A stretch of DNA of 54,268 nucleotides. Origin: JAUILA01 sp964563925 (GTDB lineage: Bacteria; Bacteroidota; Bacteroidia; Cytophagales; Cyclobacteriaceae). The number at the start of each line of letters is the position of its first letter. Positions within the stretch are counted from its first letter, which is position 1. Both the position numbers and the translations under genes were made by a program. The stretch is from the NCBI GenBank assembly GCA_964563925.1, contig CAZLZD010000029.1, positions 1 to 54,268 on the forward strand, read 5' to 3'. Below the pieces are notes generated by a model that did no database searches, had not been told where the DNA came from, and worked only from the letters and a program-made list of their open reading frames with translations. Shown here piece by piece: positions 32,792 through 41,518 of the stretch.

Positions 32792-34579
32792 ATGGAAGAA
32801 CCCCGTTACCAGGTTGAGCAACGGAACCTGATACCGCAGGATCCCGGTGTGTATAAATATTATGATGATTCCGGAACCCTGGTCTACGTGGGTAAAGCAA
32901 AAAACCTGCGCAAAAGGGTGGCCAGTTACTTCACAAAATCCCATAACCTTAACCGAAAGACAAAACGCCTGATCCGGGAGATCCGGGAAATATCCTTTAC
33001 GATCGCAAACAGCGAGTTCGATGCACTGTTGCTGGAAAATAACCTGATCAAAACACATCAGCCAAAGTACAATGTCCTCCTCAAGGACGATAAGACTTTC
33101 CCCTATATCTGCATTCTGAATGAACGCTTCCCAAGGATCATAAGTACACGCAAGTTTGACCCGACCCAGGGAGAATACTACGGACCATTCTCCAGCGTGG
33201 TGGCAATGAAAAGTGTACTTGACCTGCTGCGAAAACTTTATACCATCCGTACCTGCAAGCTTAACTTGTCGGAGAAGAATATTGAAGAGGGAAAGTTCAA
33301 GGTTTGCCTTGAATACCACATTGGCAACTGCCTGGGTCCCTGTGAAGGATTGCAGAGCGAGGCCCATTACAATGAGGAGATTGAGCAGGCACGTAATATA
33401 CTGAAAGGCCAGTTATCCATAGTGAACCGGTATTTCAAGGAATCAATGAGCAGGGCTGCGGAAAAACTGGAATTTGAACACGCCCAGAAATTCAAGGAGA
33501 AACTTGAGCTGCTGGAGAAATTTCAGCTCAGGAGCACGGTGGTCAATCCGAAATTATCGGACCTGGATGTGTTTACCATAAGCAGCAACCCGAATCTTGC
33601 CTTTGTGAATTACATGCAGGTGAAGAACGGGGCGATTGTGCTGGCAAAGACCGTTGAGATCAAAAAGAAACTGGAAGAAAGCGACGAGGATGTGCTTGGC
33701 TTCGCCATTCTCTCACTTCGCGACGAACATGACAGCCAGCATAAGGAAGTACTGACCAATACCAGGGTGACGCTCCAGGAAGACCTCACCATTACCGTTC
33801 CTAAGATCGGGGACAAGAAAAAGCTGGTGACCCTTTCCCTGCGGAACGCACTCGAACTTAAGAGGGAGCGAACCACGAGCGCGGACCCGGGGGAAAAACG
33901 CAATGAAATCCTGGAAGCCATGCAAAAGGATCTGCGGCTTACGCAGCTCCCTCGTCATATCGAATGCTTTGACAACAGTAACCTGCAGGGCACAAATCCG
34001 GTTGCCTCAATGGTCCACTTTAAAAATGGTAAGCCATTTAAAAAGGAATACCGCCATTATAATATTAAAACAGTGGAGGGGCCCGACGACTTTGCTTCCA
34101 TGAGGGAAATCGTTTTTCGTCGCTACCGCCGGCTGATGGAGGAGAACAAGGACCTTCCCCAGCTTATCGTCATTGACGGGGGCAAAGGCCAGCTTAGCAG
34201 TGCCTGCGAGGCCCTGAGGGAGCTTGATTTGTACGGAAAGATCCCGGTGATCGGAATCGCGAAGAGACTGGAAGAAATTTACTATCCCGAAGACTCGCTG
34301 CCCCTGCACATAAGCAAAAAATCCCCCACACTGAAGGTCTTGCAGCACCTAAGGGATGAAGCCCATCGCTTTGCCATCACCTTTCACCGGCAGAAACGCA
34401 GCAAAGCAAGTTTTAACACCGAACTGGAAGAAATTCCCGGGGTAGGAAAAACCACGGCGGACAAGCTGTTGAAAGCATTCAAATCAGTTAAGAAAATCAG
34501 GGAAGCTTCGGAAGAGGACCTGGCCGCTTTTGTCGGCAGTAAAAAGGCTAAGGTGATTAAGGAGTTTTTTGGGGTATAG
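32792..34579 (+). CDS. uvrC: Excinuclease ABC subunit C
   Basis: A 595-residue nucleotide-excision-repair nuclease. The GIY-YIG domain (about 15-95) has DPGVYKYYDDSGTLVYVGKA and NLRKRVASYF; a UVR motif for UvrB binding is at about 200-235; the RNase H-like nuclease has ECFDNSNLQGTNPVASMV and VIDGGKGQLSSA with their catalytic aspartates; the C-terminal helix-hairpin-helix region has LEEIPGVGKTTADKLL. It cuts both sides of a lesion with UvrA and UvrB. The ATG at 32792 is one base after the PBP stop. uvrA lies at the right edge of the window. Confidence 0.96.
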   Translation: MEEPRYQVEQRNLIPQDPGVYKYYDDSGTLVYVGKAKNLRKRVASYFTKSHNLNRKTKRLIREIREISFTIANSEFDALLLENNLIKTHQPKYNVLLKDDKTFPYICILNERFPRIISTRKFDPTQGEYYGPFSSVVAMKSVLDLLRKLYTIRTCKLNLSEKNIEEGKFKVCLEYHIGNCLGPCEGLQSEAHYNEEIEQARNILKGQLSIVNRYFKESMSRAAEKLEFEHAQKFKEKLELLEKFQLRSTVVNPKLSDLDVFTISSNPNLAFVNYMQVKNGAIVLAKTVEIKKKLEESDEDVLGFAILSLRDEHDSQHKEVLTNTRVTLQEDLTITVPKIGDKKKLVTLSLRNALELKRERTTSADPGEKRNEILEAMQKDLRLTQLPRHIECFDNSNLQGTNPVASMVHFKNGKPFKKEYRHYNIKTVEGPDDFASMREIVFRRYRRLMEENKDLPQLIVIDGGKGQLSSACEALRELDLYGKIPVIGIAKRLEEIYYPEDSLPLHISKKSPTLKVLQHLRDEAHRFAITFHRQKRSKASFNTELEEIPGVGKTTADKLLKAFKSVKKIREASEEDLAAFVGSKKAKVIKEFFGV

Positions 34580-34622
34580 CCGAAAGAGTGTAATCATTCC
34601 GTCATCGTATTTCTCAAAAGTT

Positions 34623-34674
34623 CGTCATCCTGATTAACATCCGGGCTACGCGACCCGGATGCGCATCAGGACCT
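34623..34674 (+). repeat. REP-like palindromic element, unit A
   Basis: Two nested perfect stems: outer TCCTGAT (34628-34634) with ATCAGGA (34665-34671), inner CATCCGGG (34638-34645) with CCCGGATG (34654-34661). It begins with CGTCAT, the head shared by the copies at 47773-47819 and 51482-51697. It lies in the 342-base gap between convergent uvrC and gldN, which otherwise holds unit B, an assembly gap and the gld terminator. Confidence 0.85.
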
Positions 34675-34678
34675 GTTT

Positions 34679-34721
34679 AGGTCCCGGCTTGACTCCGTGA
34701 TTCCACGGAGATTGCCCGGGA
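34679..34721 (-). repeat. REP-like palindromic element, unit B (inverted to A)
   Basis: Inner stem CTCCGTG (34693-34699) with CACGGAG (34704-34710) around a four-base loop; outer arms TCCCGGC (34682-34688) and GCCCGGGA (34714-34721) pair with one bulge. Read on the minus strand it shows the family order: CCGGG, AAT, inner stem, TCAA, outer arm. Its head would lie in the N run; the first bases after the gap (GACG) fit the expected reverse-strand end ATGACG. Units A and B meet in a GGACCT-AGGTCC palindrome. Confidence 0.7.
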
Positions 34722-34821
34722 NNNNNNNNNNNNNNNNNNNNNNNNNNNNNNNNNNNNNNNNNNNNNNNNNNNNNNNNNNNNNNNNNNNNNNNNNNNNNNN
34801 NNNNNNNNNNNNNNNNNNNNN
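34722..34821. other. Assembly gap, 100 N
   Basis: A run of exactly 100 N, the usual placeholder for a gap of unknown size. It starts at the outer arm of repeat unit B, so a repeat most likely stopped the assembler. Confidence 0.95.
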
Positions 34822-34863
34822 GACGGTCAATCGGGAGGACGAATTGAAGCGTGGCACACAAAT

Positions 34864-34894
34864 AAAAAAAGTCGCAACCACAGGCTGCGACTTT
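34864..34894 (-). terminator. Rho-independent terminator of the porP-gldKLMN operon
   Basis: AAAGTCGCA (34868-34876) and TGCGACTTT (34886-34894) form a nine-base stem with a nine-base loop; on the minus strand it runs into seven T. It lies 28 bases past the gldN stop codon. Confidence 0.88.
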
Positions 34895-34921
34895 CTTTCT
34901 GAAATGATGAGTTTTAAGAGA

Positions 34922-35824
34922 TCAATACTCCCAGAGGTTGTGTTCCTTCTCCATGAGCTGCATTTCCCACCATTCAGAGGCCATGATGGCTTCCATACGG
35001 TTGTCATACATATCCACAATCGGATCATTGTCGGGATTTTCAAATTTGAACAATGACGCGCGGAATAATCTCAGAGTAAAAGCATCGGCGAAATTCTTAT
35101 TTTCTGCACTATTATAACGGTTCACCCATATTGCCGATTCAGGATGGTCACGGAAAAGTTTGTATAGATCCTTGTATTTAAACACACCAAGTTCCAGCTC
35201 AAGTCCGTCCAGTGTTTCCGACCCCGGAATAATCAACTGAACTGACTGGATCTTATGGTAGAGACGCGAACGACGCTTGTCGAAGATCACATCTTCCATG
35301 ATCCGTATCTTGCTGATCTGACGTGGCAGGAACAGGGTAGCAGCTCCGTAACCCGGAGTTTCTTCCCAGTCTTCCGGCGCTTCGGAAGGCACGGAGGTGA
35401 TGTCGTCGAAAATGGCAGTATACGTCTTACCATTATACATTACGCGGTCACCTTCATAGTACTCCCAGCCGGATTGCCACTGATCGATCTGGATACCTTC
35501 CTGGTATACCAGTCTCTCCATGAATTCATCTTTGCTGATTTTGCTCGTCAGGGAATCGTTCTTGTATATGTCAGACAATTCTCCCGAGCGTACCGCATCG
35601 ATGATAAACTTAGTGATCTCCCCGCCCCGTGCGAAGAAGCCTTTATTCTGCTTCTCGTACAGGTCCATGGTTCTCCACACCCTGCGCTTGAACAAATGCT
35701 CATACCGCGGAATGGGATCAATCGAATTCGGGTTATACTGGTCCAGTTCACTTTGCTGTGCCATCACGGGCACCGCGAAGAAAAAAGCCAGGACCAAAAA
35801 AGTTGATTTCTTAAAACTCATCAT
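34922..35824 (-). CDS. gldN: Type IX secretion/gliding protein GldN (PorN)
   Basis: A 300-residue secreted protein with a signal peptide (about 1-22, KSTFLVLAFFFAVPVMAQQ). The mature protein has the GldN pattern: an N-terminal segment with RVWRTMDLYEKQNKGFFARG and a C-terminal domain with IRIMEDVIFDKRRSRLYHKI. GldN binds the GldK lipoprotein to build the periplasmic ring attached to the outer membrane in type IX secretion. It is the last gene of the operon, nine bases after gldM, and is followed by a strong terminator. Confidence 0.95.
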   Translation of the reverse strand: MMSFKKSTFLVLAFFFAVPVMAQQSELDQYNPNSIDPIPRYEHLFKRRVWRTMDLYEKQNKGFFARGGEITKFIIDAVRSGELSDIYKNDSLTSKISKDEFMERLVYQEGIQIDQWQSGWEYYEGDRVMYNGKTYTAIFDDITSVPSEAPEDWEETPGYGAATLFLPRQISKIRIMEDVIFDKRRSRLYHKIQSVQLIIPGSETLDGLELELGVFKYKDLYKLFRDHPESAIWVNRYNSAENKNFADAFTLRLFRASLFKFENPDNDPIVDMYDNRMEAIMASEWWEMQLMEKEHNLWEY

Positions 35825-35833
35825 TGAAAAAAC

Positions 35834-37423
35834 CTATTTAATCGGAATATTATAAATTTCTTGCAAAGGCTTAGCGCGCTCATTGTCACCGGTAAACGTT
35901 CTTCGCAATACGCGTTCCACGTTGATGCTCAGGATATCACCAGGACGGAAGATACTTCTCCACTGACGCAAGTCAAGATTGGAACCGTTAAACTCTTCGG
36001 TGCGAACGGCACGGCCGCTGCGTCCAAGTTTTACGGTGACCTTTGTCACCCGGTAACGGGCATCATTAGGCACTTCCCTGGCGAAGTTCTCATCCGCTTC
36101 GGCACTAACCGTAATGGTTGACAATGCCGCTGCTTCTGCTCCGTCAGCCGGAATAGGCCTGCCACGTGAAGTGATCTGGATATTCGGCGGCGGAACTTTC
36201 TTCACATCAAACTCTTCGATGCTAAGTACATTACCATTGCTGCTAACAGCCAGTTTCACTTTGGAACGTCCCTGAGGGATCACGGTCACAAGGCCGGTTC
36301 GATTACCCTTACGTACCTCTGCCTCACGGGAAGAGAATGAAGGATTATAAGCGGTACCCAGTGCAGGAACCTGAATATCAAGTTCGTTTCCGCAATTCTG
36401 GTACAGAGCCTGGAGTGCCGCTGAACGAACCTGGACCACTGGCTTCACCACAAAATACTCGTGGTTAATCACGTACGTAGAGTCACTCAGTTCGATCTCA
36501 GCCTTGAACGTTTTCTTGGCCATAAGCGTCTTGGAATCGTAGTTGCCCGGAGTTGCAGTGAATTCGATCTTACCGGCGGTCACACCAGCCTGTTCGATTT
36601 TATCCACGGTCTTTCCGTCGTATTTGAATACCGGGTTCGATCCGGTTGCAGCGGCTGTAATAAACAGTTCTGCTTCAAACTTGGCACCTGCGGCCACCAC
36701 ATTGGAAGTCGGGCGTACGAGAGGCACAATCTTATCGAATGATACATCTTTTGCTCCTACTTCTTCTGCGATTTTACCTAACGCATCAGCTTCGTATTCG
36801 AGCACCTGGGCTTCCAGCTGACTCAGCGAAGCGAGTCCGGCAACCATCGGTGCGTCTTCAAACGTCAATGTGAGGAAATCCTTTGTCTTATGATCCGGAT
36901 TATTCGCAAACATTGGCATATCCTTGGCATCGGGAGTAAGGGTAGCAAATTGCTGCCCGGTCAGTTCCTCAAGCTGCTTCACGTAACCGTCAAGCTTTTT
37001 CTCAAGTTCCTTTCCTTTGCCTTCGTTCGGTGCCAGCATAATTGTTGCCACCTTATCAATATCCTGCGCTCCTTTAAAGGTGCCGGTCTCTTTTTCAAGA
37101 CCACCGGTTTCCTGAACAATCTGTTCTTTAAGCGCTTCCATTTCCTTGATCAGTTCGGTCGTAGCAGCACGCACTTGCTGAGCCTTCTTCAAGGCCTTTA
37201 CATCATCCCCTCGGTTTCCTTTATCTGCCACGGCTTGTTGGATCGCAGAAACTTGCCTGGTATTGGCATTGTCAGTATCTTCCACAACGCCTTCCAGTGT
37301 TTCGTTGAAGATCGTGAATTTGTCCAGTACTGCACTACTTACGTTAAGGGCAAGGAGCGCGGTCAGTACCAGGTACATCATCCCGATCATCTTTTGTCTG
37401 GGAGTTTCTTTATGACCAGCCAT
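35834..37423 (-). CDS. gldM: Type IX secretion/gliding motor protein GldM (PorM)
   Basis: A 529-residue inner-membrane protein with one N-terminal transmembrane helix (about 12-32, MIGMMYLVLTALLALNVSSA) and a large periplasmic part with four successive domains. GldM couples with GldL to form the proton-driven rotary motor that powers type IX secretion and gliding; GldM spans the periplasm and contacts the GldKN ring. The start TPRQKMIGMMYLVLTALLAL is a family signature. It is 56 bases downstream of gldL. Confidence 0.96.
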   Translation of the reverse strand: MAGHKETPRQKMIGMMYLVLTALLALNVSSAVLDKFTIFNETLEGVVEDTDNANTRQVSAIQQAVADKGNRGDDVKALKKAQQVRAATTELIKEMEALKEQIVQETGGLEKETGTFKGAQDIDKVATIMLAPNEGKGKELEKKLDGYVKQLEELTGQQFATLTPDAKDMPMFANNPDHKTKDFLTLTFEDAPMVAGLASLSQLEAQVLEYEADALGKIAEEVGAKDVSFDKIVPLVRPTSNVVAAGAKFEAELFITAAATGSNPVFKYDGKTVDKIEQAGVTAGKIEFTATPGNYDSKTLMAKKTFKAEIELSDSTYVINHEYFVVKPVVQVRSAALQALYQNCGNELDIQVPALGTAYNPSFSSREAEVRKGNRTGLVTVIPQGRSKVKLAVSSNGNVLSIEEFDVKKVPPPNIQITSRGRPIPADGAEAAALSTITVSAEADENFAREVPNDARYRVTKVTVKLGRSGRAVRTEEFNGSNLDLRQWRSIFRPGDILSINVERVLRRTFTGDNERAKPLQEIYNIPIK

Positions 37424-37479
37424 ATTTAGCTTAGTTTATTTTAAAAAATGATTCTTTATAATAACGTCAAGTCAGCTAT

Positions 37480-38316
37480 TTATTGCGGACGTTGTGCAGG
37501 CTGGCTTCCACCACCACGCATTGCAGTCAGCATATTACCATATACTGTGTTCAATGACGTCAGGTTAGAGGTCAGCTTATCAAGCTCGTTCGCAAAATGC
37601 TTGGTCTTCTCGCCAGCACGCGTCATTCCGTCAAGGGCACCTGCCATGTTCGTATAGAACTTGTTCATTGCCTTCACGTGGCTGTCCGCGTCTTTCAGTT
37701 CCATCTCATACACCGAGTTCAGTGCACCAAGGTTTTTGGTGGCTGAAATCACCTGTGAATGATATTCTTTCGCATCTTTGGATGCATCGGCAAACTGTGC
37801 CATCGCTTCGGCCGTGGTGGCATATGACTTATTCATATTCACCAGTGACTGGGAAGCAGTCTTCACATTGTTTGCATAATCGTTGGTAGCTACTGCAGCA
37901 TCAGCAAGATTAGACATCCTGGATGCAGACTCAGCCATGCTCTTCATACCTTTTCCAAGGCTCTCGATCAATTCAGGTCCGACTTTACCCTGCTCCAGCA
38001 TCTTGTCAAGCTGCTGTGAGGTGGATACTCCGTTAGGCTTGTTCGAAACCCGTGCAGGCACAGATCCTTCAAAATCTTCAGCCAGTTCAGGATAAACTTT
38101 TGACCAATCCGGCTCCTGGTGGGGAGGCTCGAAGGCACTCAGAAGGAAGATCAATGCTTCCGTACCAAGTCCGATCATAAGCATCTGGTTAGCTCCGGGC
38201 CAGTGCAGAATCTTAAAGAGTGCACCGACAATTACTACTGCAGCACCAATACCGTATATCTTGGGCATTATTGTCTTAAACAATAAAGCTGCAAATCCGC
38301 CTTTTTTTCTACTCAT
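37480..38316 (-). CDS. gldL: Type IX secretion/gliding motor protein GldL (PorL)
   Basis: A 278-residue inner-membrane protein with two adjacent helices (about 17-38 and 45-62; IYGIGAAVVIVGALFKILHW then MLMIGLGTEALIFLLSAFEP). The glutamate in the second helix (GTEALIF) is in the position proposed to carry protons. A long cytoplasmic, helical, alanine- and serine-rich tail (about 110-270) follows. GldL is the stator of the GldLM motor. It lies between gldK and gldM in the standard order. A helical tail of this size lies within the range known for GldL/PorL. Confidence 0.94.
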   Translation of the reverse strand: MSRKKGGFAALLFKTIMPKIYGIGAAVVIVGALFKILHWPGANQMLMIGLGTEALIFLLSAFEPPHQEPDWSKVYPELAEDFEGSVPARVSNKPNGVSTSQQLDKMLEQGKVGPELIESLGKGMKSMAESASRMSNLADAAVATNDYANNVKTASQSLVNMNKSYATTAEAMAQFADASKDAKEYHSQVISATKNLGALNSVYEMELKDADSHVKAMNKFYTNMAGALDGMTRAGEKTKHFANELDKLTSNLTSLNTVYGNMLTAMRGGGSQPAQRPQ

Positions 38317-38378
38317 CGTGTTAAGGATTTAGTTTATAAAATAAAATTTGACTATAGGTTCGTTTAAAAAATTGTTGG

Positions 38379-39452
38379 TTAGAATTCCGATCCTGATGAT
38401 CGGCCAAGGTGGTTCATCGCATTCCTGAACCCGATGTAGGCTCTCGAAGAATCCTTGTATTCATATGTTCTTGTACCGGTTTCCAGGTAGTACGCCACAT
38501 CTTTCCATGATCCTCCGCGGATCACTTTCTTGGGAAGGATGTTGGGATCGTACATCGGACTTTCCGGATCAGTTCGTTTATCAATGTACTGCGGGTTCAA
38601 ATCCCACACCACGGGTACCGAGGCAGGGTTGAAATCATCAAGCACCCACTCCGACACGTTACCTGCCATGTCATACAGACCGTAATCATTGGCAAAGTAC
38701 TGAGCTACAGGAGCTGTGTAGGAGAATCCGTCATCGTAGTAGTTACCACGACCAGGCTTGAAGTTGGCCAGCATACATCCTTTTGAGTTACGGATGTACG
38801 GGTTACCCCAGGGATATTTCGCCATGTCGCGGCCACCCCGTGCAGCATACTCCCATTCTGCCTCGTTAGGCAGACGGAAAGACGGCATGGGTACTTCCCC
38901 GATGCTTCGGCGATAATCCGCCCAGTAAGCAGTACGCCACTTACTGAAATATTGTGCGGCTTCCCAGTCTACACCCACGACAGGATAGTCGTCGTAGCCC
39001 GGATGCCAGTAATAATAATCCTGGATGGGATCGCCCATGTGATGCGCAAAGTCCCGCACCCATACGGTTGTATCCGGATAGTATTCAGCCATGATGGTTT
39101 CCTCGCCCAGGACGGACAGGGAATCTTCGAACAGCTGATTGATGAACTGCCGGTACTCGTTATTGGTGATCTCGGTATCATCCATGTAGAATGACCCAAT
39201 GGTAACTTGCTTGTTGAAATTGATCTGTGTTGAAGCAGGATCTTCATCAGCTTGTCCCATATGGAAGGTTCCGGCAGGCACAGGTACCATCCCGTACGGC
39301 TGAACCATTCTCCAGCCTTCCCGACCGGGTACTCCTACCAATTCTCCACCGTCTCCGCCAGCACCACCAAGTCCTAAGAGTCCGCAACCTCCTAATAATG
39401 CCGTTGACATTATTGCCAAGGAGTAGAACAAATGTCTTGTAACTTTACGCAT
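38379..39452 (-). CDS. gldK: Type IX secretion/gliding lipoprotein GldK (PorK)
   Basis: A 357-residue outer-membrane lipoprotein. The signal peptide ends at Cys23 (TALLGGCGLLG). The rest is a formylglycine-generating-enzyme-like (FGE-sulfatase) fold: GTFHMGQADEDPASTQIN, YPVVGVDWEAAQYFSKW, SFRLPNEAEWEYAARGG and KVIRGGSWKD. The fold is structural here; GldK forms the ring with GldN. A 192-base gap separates it from porP; it is AT-rich, and no perfect TAnnTTTG box or hairpin terminator was seen in it. Confidence 0.96.
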   Translation of the reverse strand: MRKVTRHLFYSLAIMSTALLGGCGLLGLGGAGGDGGELVGVPGREGWRMVQPYGMVPVPAGTFHMGQADEDPASTQINFNKQVTIGSFYMDDTEITNNEYRQFINQLFEDSLSVLGEETIMAEYYPDTTVWVRDFAHHMGDPIQDYYYWHPGYDDYPVVGVDWEAAQYFSKWRTAYWADYRRSIGEVPMPSFRLPNEAEWEYAARGGRDMAKYPWGNPYIRNSKGCMLANFKPGRGNYYDDGFSYTAPVAQYFANDYGLYDMAGNVSEWVLDDFNPASVPVVWDLNPQYIDKRTDPESPMYDPNILPKKVIRGGSWKDVAYYLETGTRTYEYKDSSRAYIGFRNAMNHLGRSSGSEF

Positions 39453-39644
39453 AACACTTCGTTTTAAAAATACTTTTACTTAATGTCTTAAGTCAAAGCC
39501 AACTGATTATTATTAAATTAGATATCGAAATTTATAAAAATTATTCTGTCAAATATTAGAAGATGTATGTTTTTCGTGAACTTTATACCAAAATCAAAAA
39601 AGGGATTTTGTCCATTTGTTCGCTAAAAAATCTTCCTATCAGGC

Positions 39645-40598
39645 TTAGTGCCTGAACCTGGGTGTTCTTACCACCCTCTTACTCGGACCGGACACAACCG
39701 GTAACTGGTAACTCAACAATACTTCGTGTGTTGTTGGCTGCTTGGCTTCCTGATCTTTAATCACATAACCGAAGCTGTAGCCAAAACTTAACGACTTATC
39801 CTTTAAAAAATTGTATCCAAGGAGCACGTTAATATCTTCAGACTGTCTGAAGGTAACCCCTCCCCACATTTGATCCTTGTAATAGGCCAATCCGCCCAGG
39901 ATAAAACTGTATTCGTTAAAATCTGTCTGCACCATTAACGAAGGCTCGAGCACCAGGTCAAAGTTTACCGTATGTACATACCCCGCCATAAAATAAGCGT
40001 GGTTTTCCAACGGGTTTCTTATATCAACGCCAAAATCGAATTCAGATTTCAACACGTGATTGAAACTTAGCCCGGCCCAGTATTTCTCACTTCGGAAATA
40101 CACGCCGACTGCCATATCCGGCCTGACCTGTGACTCCGACGCATCCAGTATAACCGGATCGTCTGAATCAATGGCCCGGTACATCCCCTTGTCAATTGAC
40201 TGGGAATACACCCCCGCCCGGATACCGAAACTCAGCTTGGCATTCTTAATACCTAAATGGTATGCATAAGACACCTGAGCTTCAAGATTGTTTAACGGCC
40301 CCAGATTATCATTTACAACATGTACACCAAATCCACTTTTGAATTTGTATATAGGTGTCGTTACACTGAACACCTGTGTGGTCGGGGCACCCCCGTTGTC
40401 AAACGAACCGTCGTAACCGGCCCACTGCTGACGATGGATAAGGGTAATTTTTGTCAGGCCCTCTGTTCCTGCAAATCCAGGGTTGTAATACAACTTGTTC
40501 ATCATATAGTATGAGAACTGTGCATCCTGCTGGGCAAAAACAGTTGAGAGACTAAAAAATGTTGCCCCAAAGCAAACGTAAAAAACTAACTTTCGCAT
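39645..40598 (-). CDS. porP: PorP/SprF-family type IX outer-membrane protein
   Basis: A 317-residue beta-barrel protein of the PorP/SprF family. The signal peptide is about 1-22 (ending VFAQQ), followed by the family opening DAQFSYYMMNKLYYNPGFAG and repeated amphipathic beta strands to the C-terminus (LLSYQLPVV). PorP works with the GldKN ring, and SprF homologues help export adhesins. Position immediately before gldK is conserved. It is preceded by a 117-base gap after hemD. Full-length for the family. Confidence 0.93.
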   Translation of the reverse strand: MRKLVFYVCFGATFFSLSTVFAQQDAQFSYYMMNKLYYNPGFAGTEGLTKITLIHRQQWAGYDGSFDNGGAPTTQVFSVTTPIYKFKSGFGVHVVNDNLGPLNNLEAQVSYAYHLGIKNAKLSFGIRAGVYSQSIDKGMYRAIDSDDPVILDASESQVRPDMAVGVYFRSEKYWAGLSFNHVLKSEFDFGVDIRNPLENHAYFMAGYVHTVNFDLVLEPSLMVQTDFNEYSFILGGLAYYKDQMWGGVTFRQSEDINVLLGYNFLKDKSLSFGYSFGYVIKDQEAKQPTTHEVLLSYQLPVVSGPSKRVVRTPRFRH

Positions 40599-40715
40599 AT
40601 CTAGATTAAAAGCGAACCCTAATATAATGCATTTTGCACATTACATTCAAGCCGCCCGATTTTAGTGGCGTAATATAAATGTCGAACGTTAGTAAATTTA
40701 ACGAATATTTTCTGG

Positions 40716-41492
40716 CTATTTTATATTATTCGCCTTCTTTATATACAATTCAATAGCCCCGGTCATGGAGGGTGCGTTAGGTAGGGGAGCCTGGATATCC
40801 AGGATCAGATTGGCGTCTTTGACGGCCTTGGCGGTCGTCGGTCCAAAGGCCGCAATACGCGTTTTGTTCTGCTTGAAATCAGGGAAGTTGGCAAAGAGGG
40901 AGTTGATCCCTGAAGGACTGAAAAACGCCAGTATATCATAATATACGTTCTCCAGGTCAGACAAATCACTTGCTACCGTGCGGTAAATGATGGCTTCGCT
41001 GTACTGGTACCCGTTAGATTCCAGGAAGTCCGGAATGTCATTCTTCCGGATATCCGAACAAGGAAACAGGTACTTTTCGTTTTTGTGCTTTTTCAGAATC
41101 TCGATCAGGTCATTGGCCGTCCGGTATCCTGTGAAGATCTTGCGTTTTCGGATGACGATGTACTTCTGTAAGTAATTAGCAGTTTGTTCAGAAATACAGA
41201 AGTATTTCATGTCTGCCGGCATCTCAATTTTCAGCGCTTCGCAGATCTTGAAAAGGTGATCCACCGCATTACGGCTGGTAAAAATAATGGCAGAATGGTT
41301 CAGAATATCAATTTTCTGCTTGCGGAATTCCTTGATAGAAACAGGATCGACCTGGATGAACTGCCGGAAGTCCACTTTTAGGTCATATTTTTCAGCAAGT
41401 TTGAAGTAAGGTGAATTCTCGTCGTTGGGTTTGGGTTGCGAGACAAGGATACTTTTTACCGGACGCATCCTATCTTTCACTTGATCTGTCAT
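40716..41492 (-). CDS. hemD: Uroporphyrinogen-III synthase
   Basis: A 258-residue enzyme that cyclises hydroxymethylbilane to uroporphyrinogen III, the branch point of tetrapyrrole synthesis. HemD is poorly conserved, but the two-lobed pattern is visible: IKSILVSQPKP-like start (here VKSILVSQPKP), SAIIFTSRNAVDHLF, then YDILAFFSPSGINSLF and RIAAFGPTTAKAVKDANL. The ATG at 41492 is used; a TTG at 41501 is possible. The gene is next to porP and DUF4271 in many Bacteroidota, so the order is ancestral rather than functionally obvious. Confidence 0.82.
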   Translation of the reverse strand: MTDQVKDRMRPVKSILVSQPKPNDENSPYFKLAEKYDLKVDFRQFIQVDPVSIKEFRKQKIDILNHSAIIFTSRNAVDHLFKICEALKIEMPADMKYFCISEQTANYLQKYIVIRKRKIFTGYRTANDLIEILKKHKNEKYLFPCSDIRKNDIPDFLESNGYQYSEAIIYRTVASDLSDLENVYYDILAFFSPSGINSLFANFPDFKQNKTRIAAFGPTTAKAVKDANLILDIQAPLPNAPSMTGAIELYIKKANNIK

Positions 41493-41518
41493 AGCGCGCA
41501 ATTATATATAGTGTCTTC

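Noticed and set aside
34623..34721. Transcription terminator for uvrC
   Set aside because: The palindromes are strong, but no T tract follows on either strand and the same elements occur at unrelated positions. They may still affect RNA ends.
38379..39452. Sulfatase-modifying (formylglycine-generating) enzyme
   Set aside because: The fold matches, but the lipobox and the position between porP and gldL identify it as GldK, where the fold is structural.
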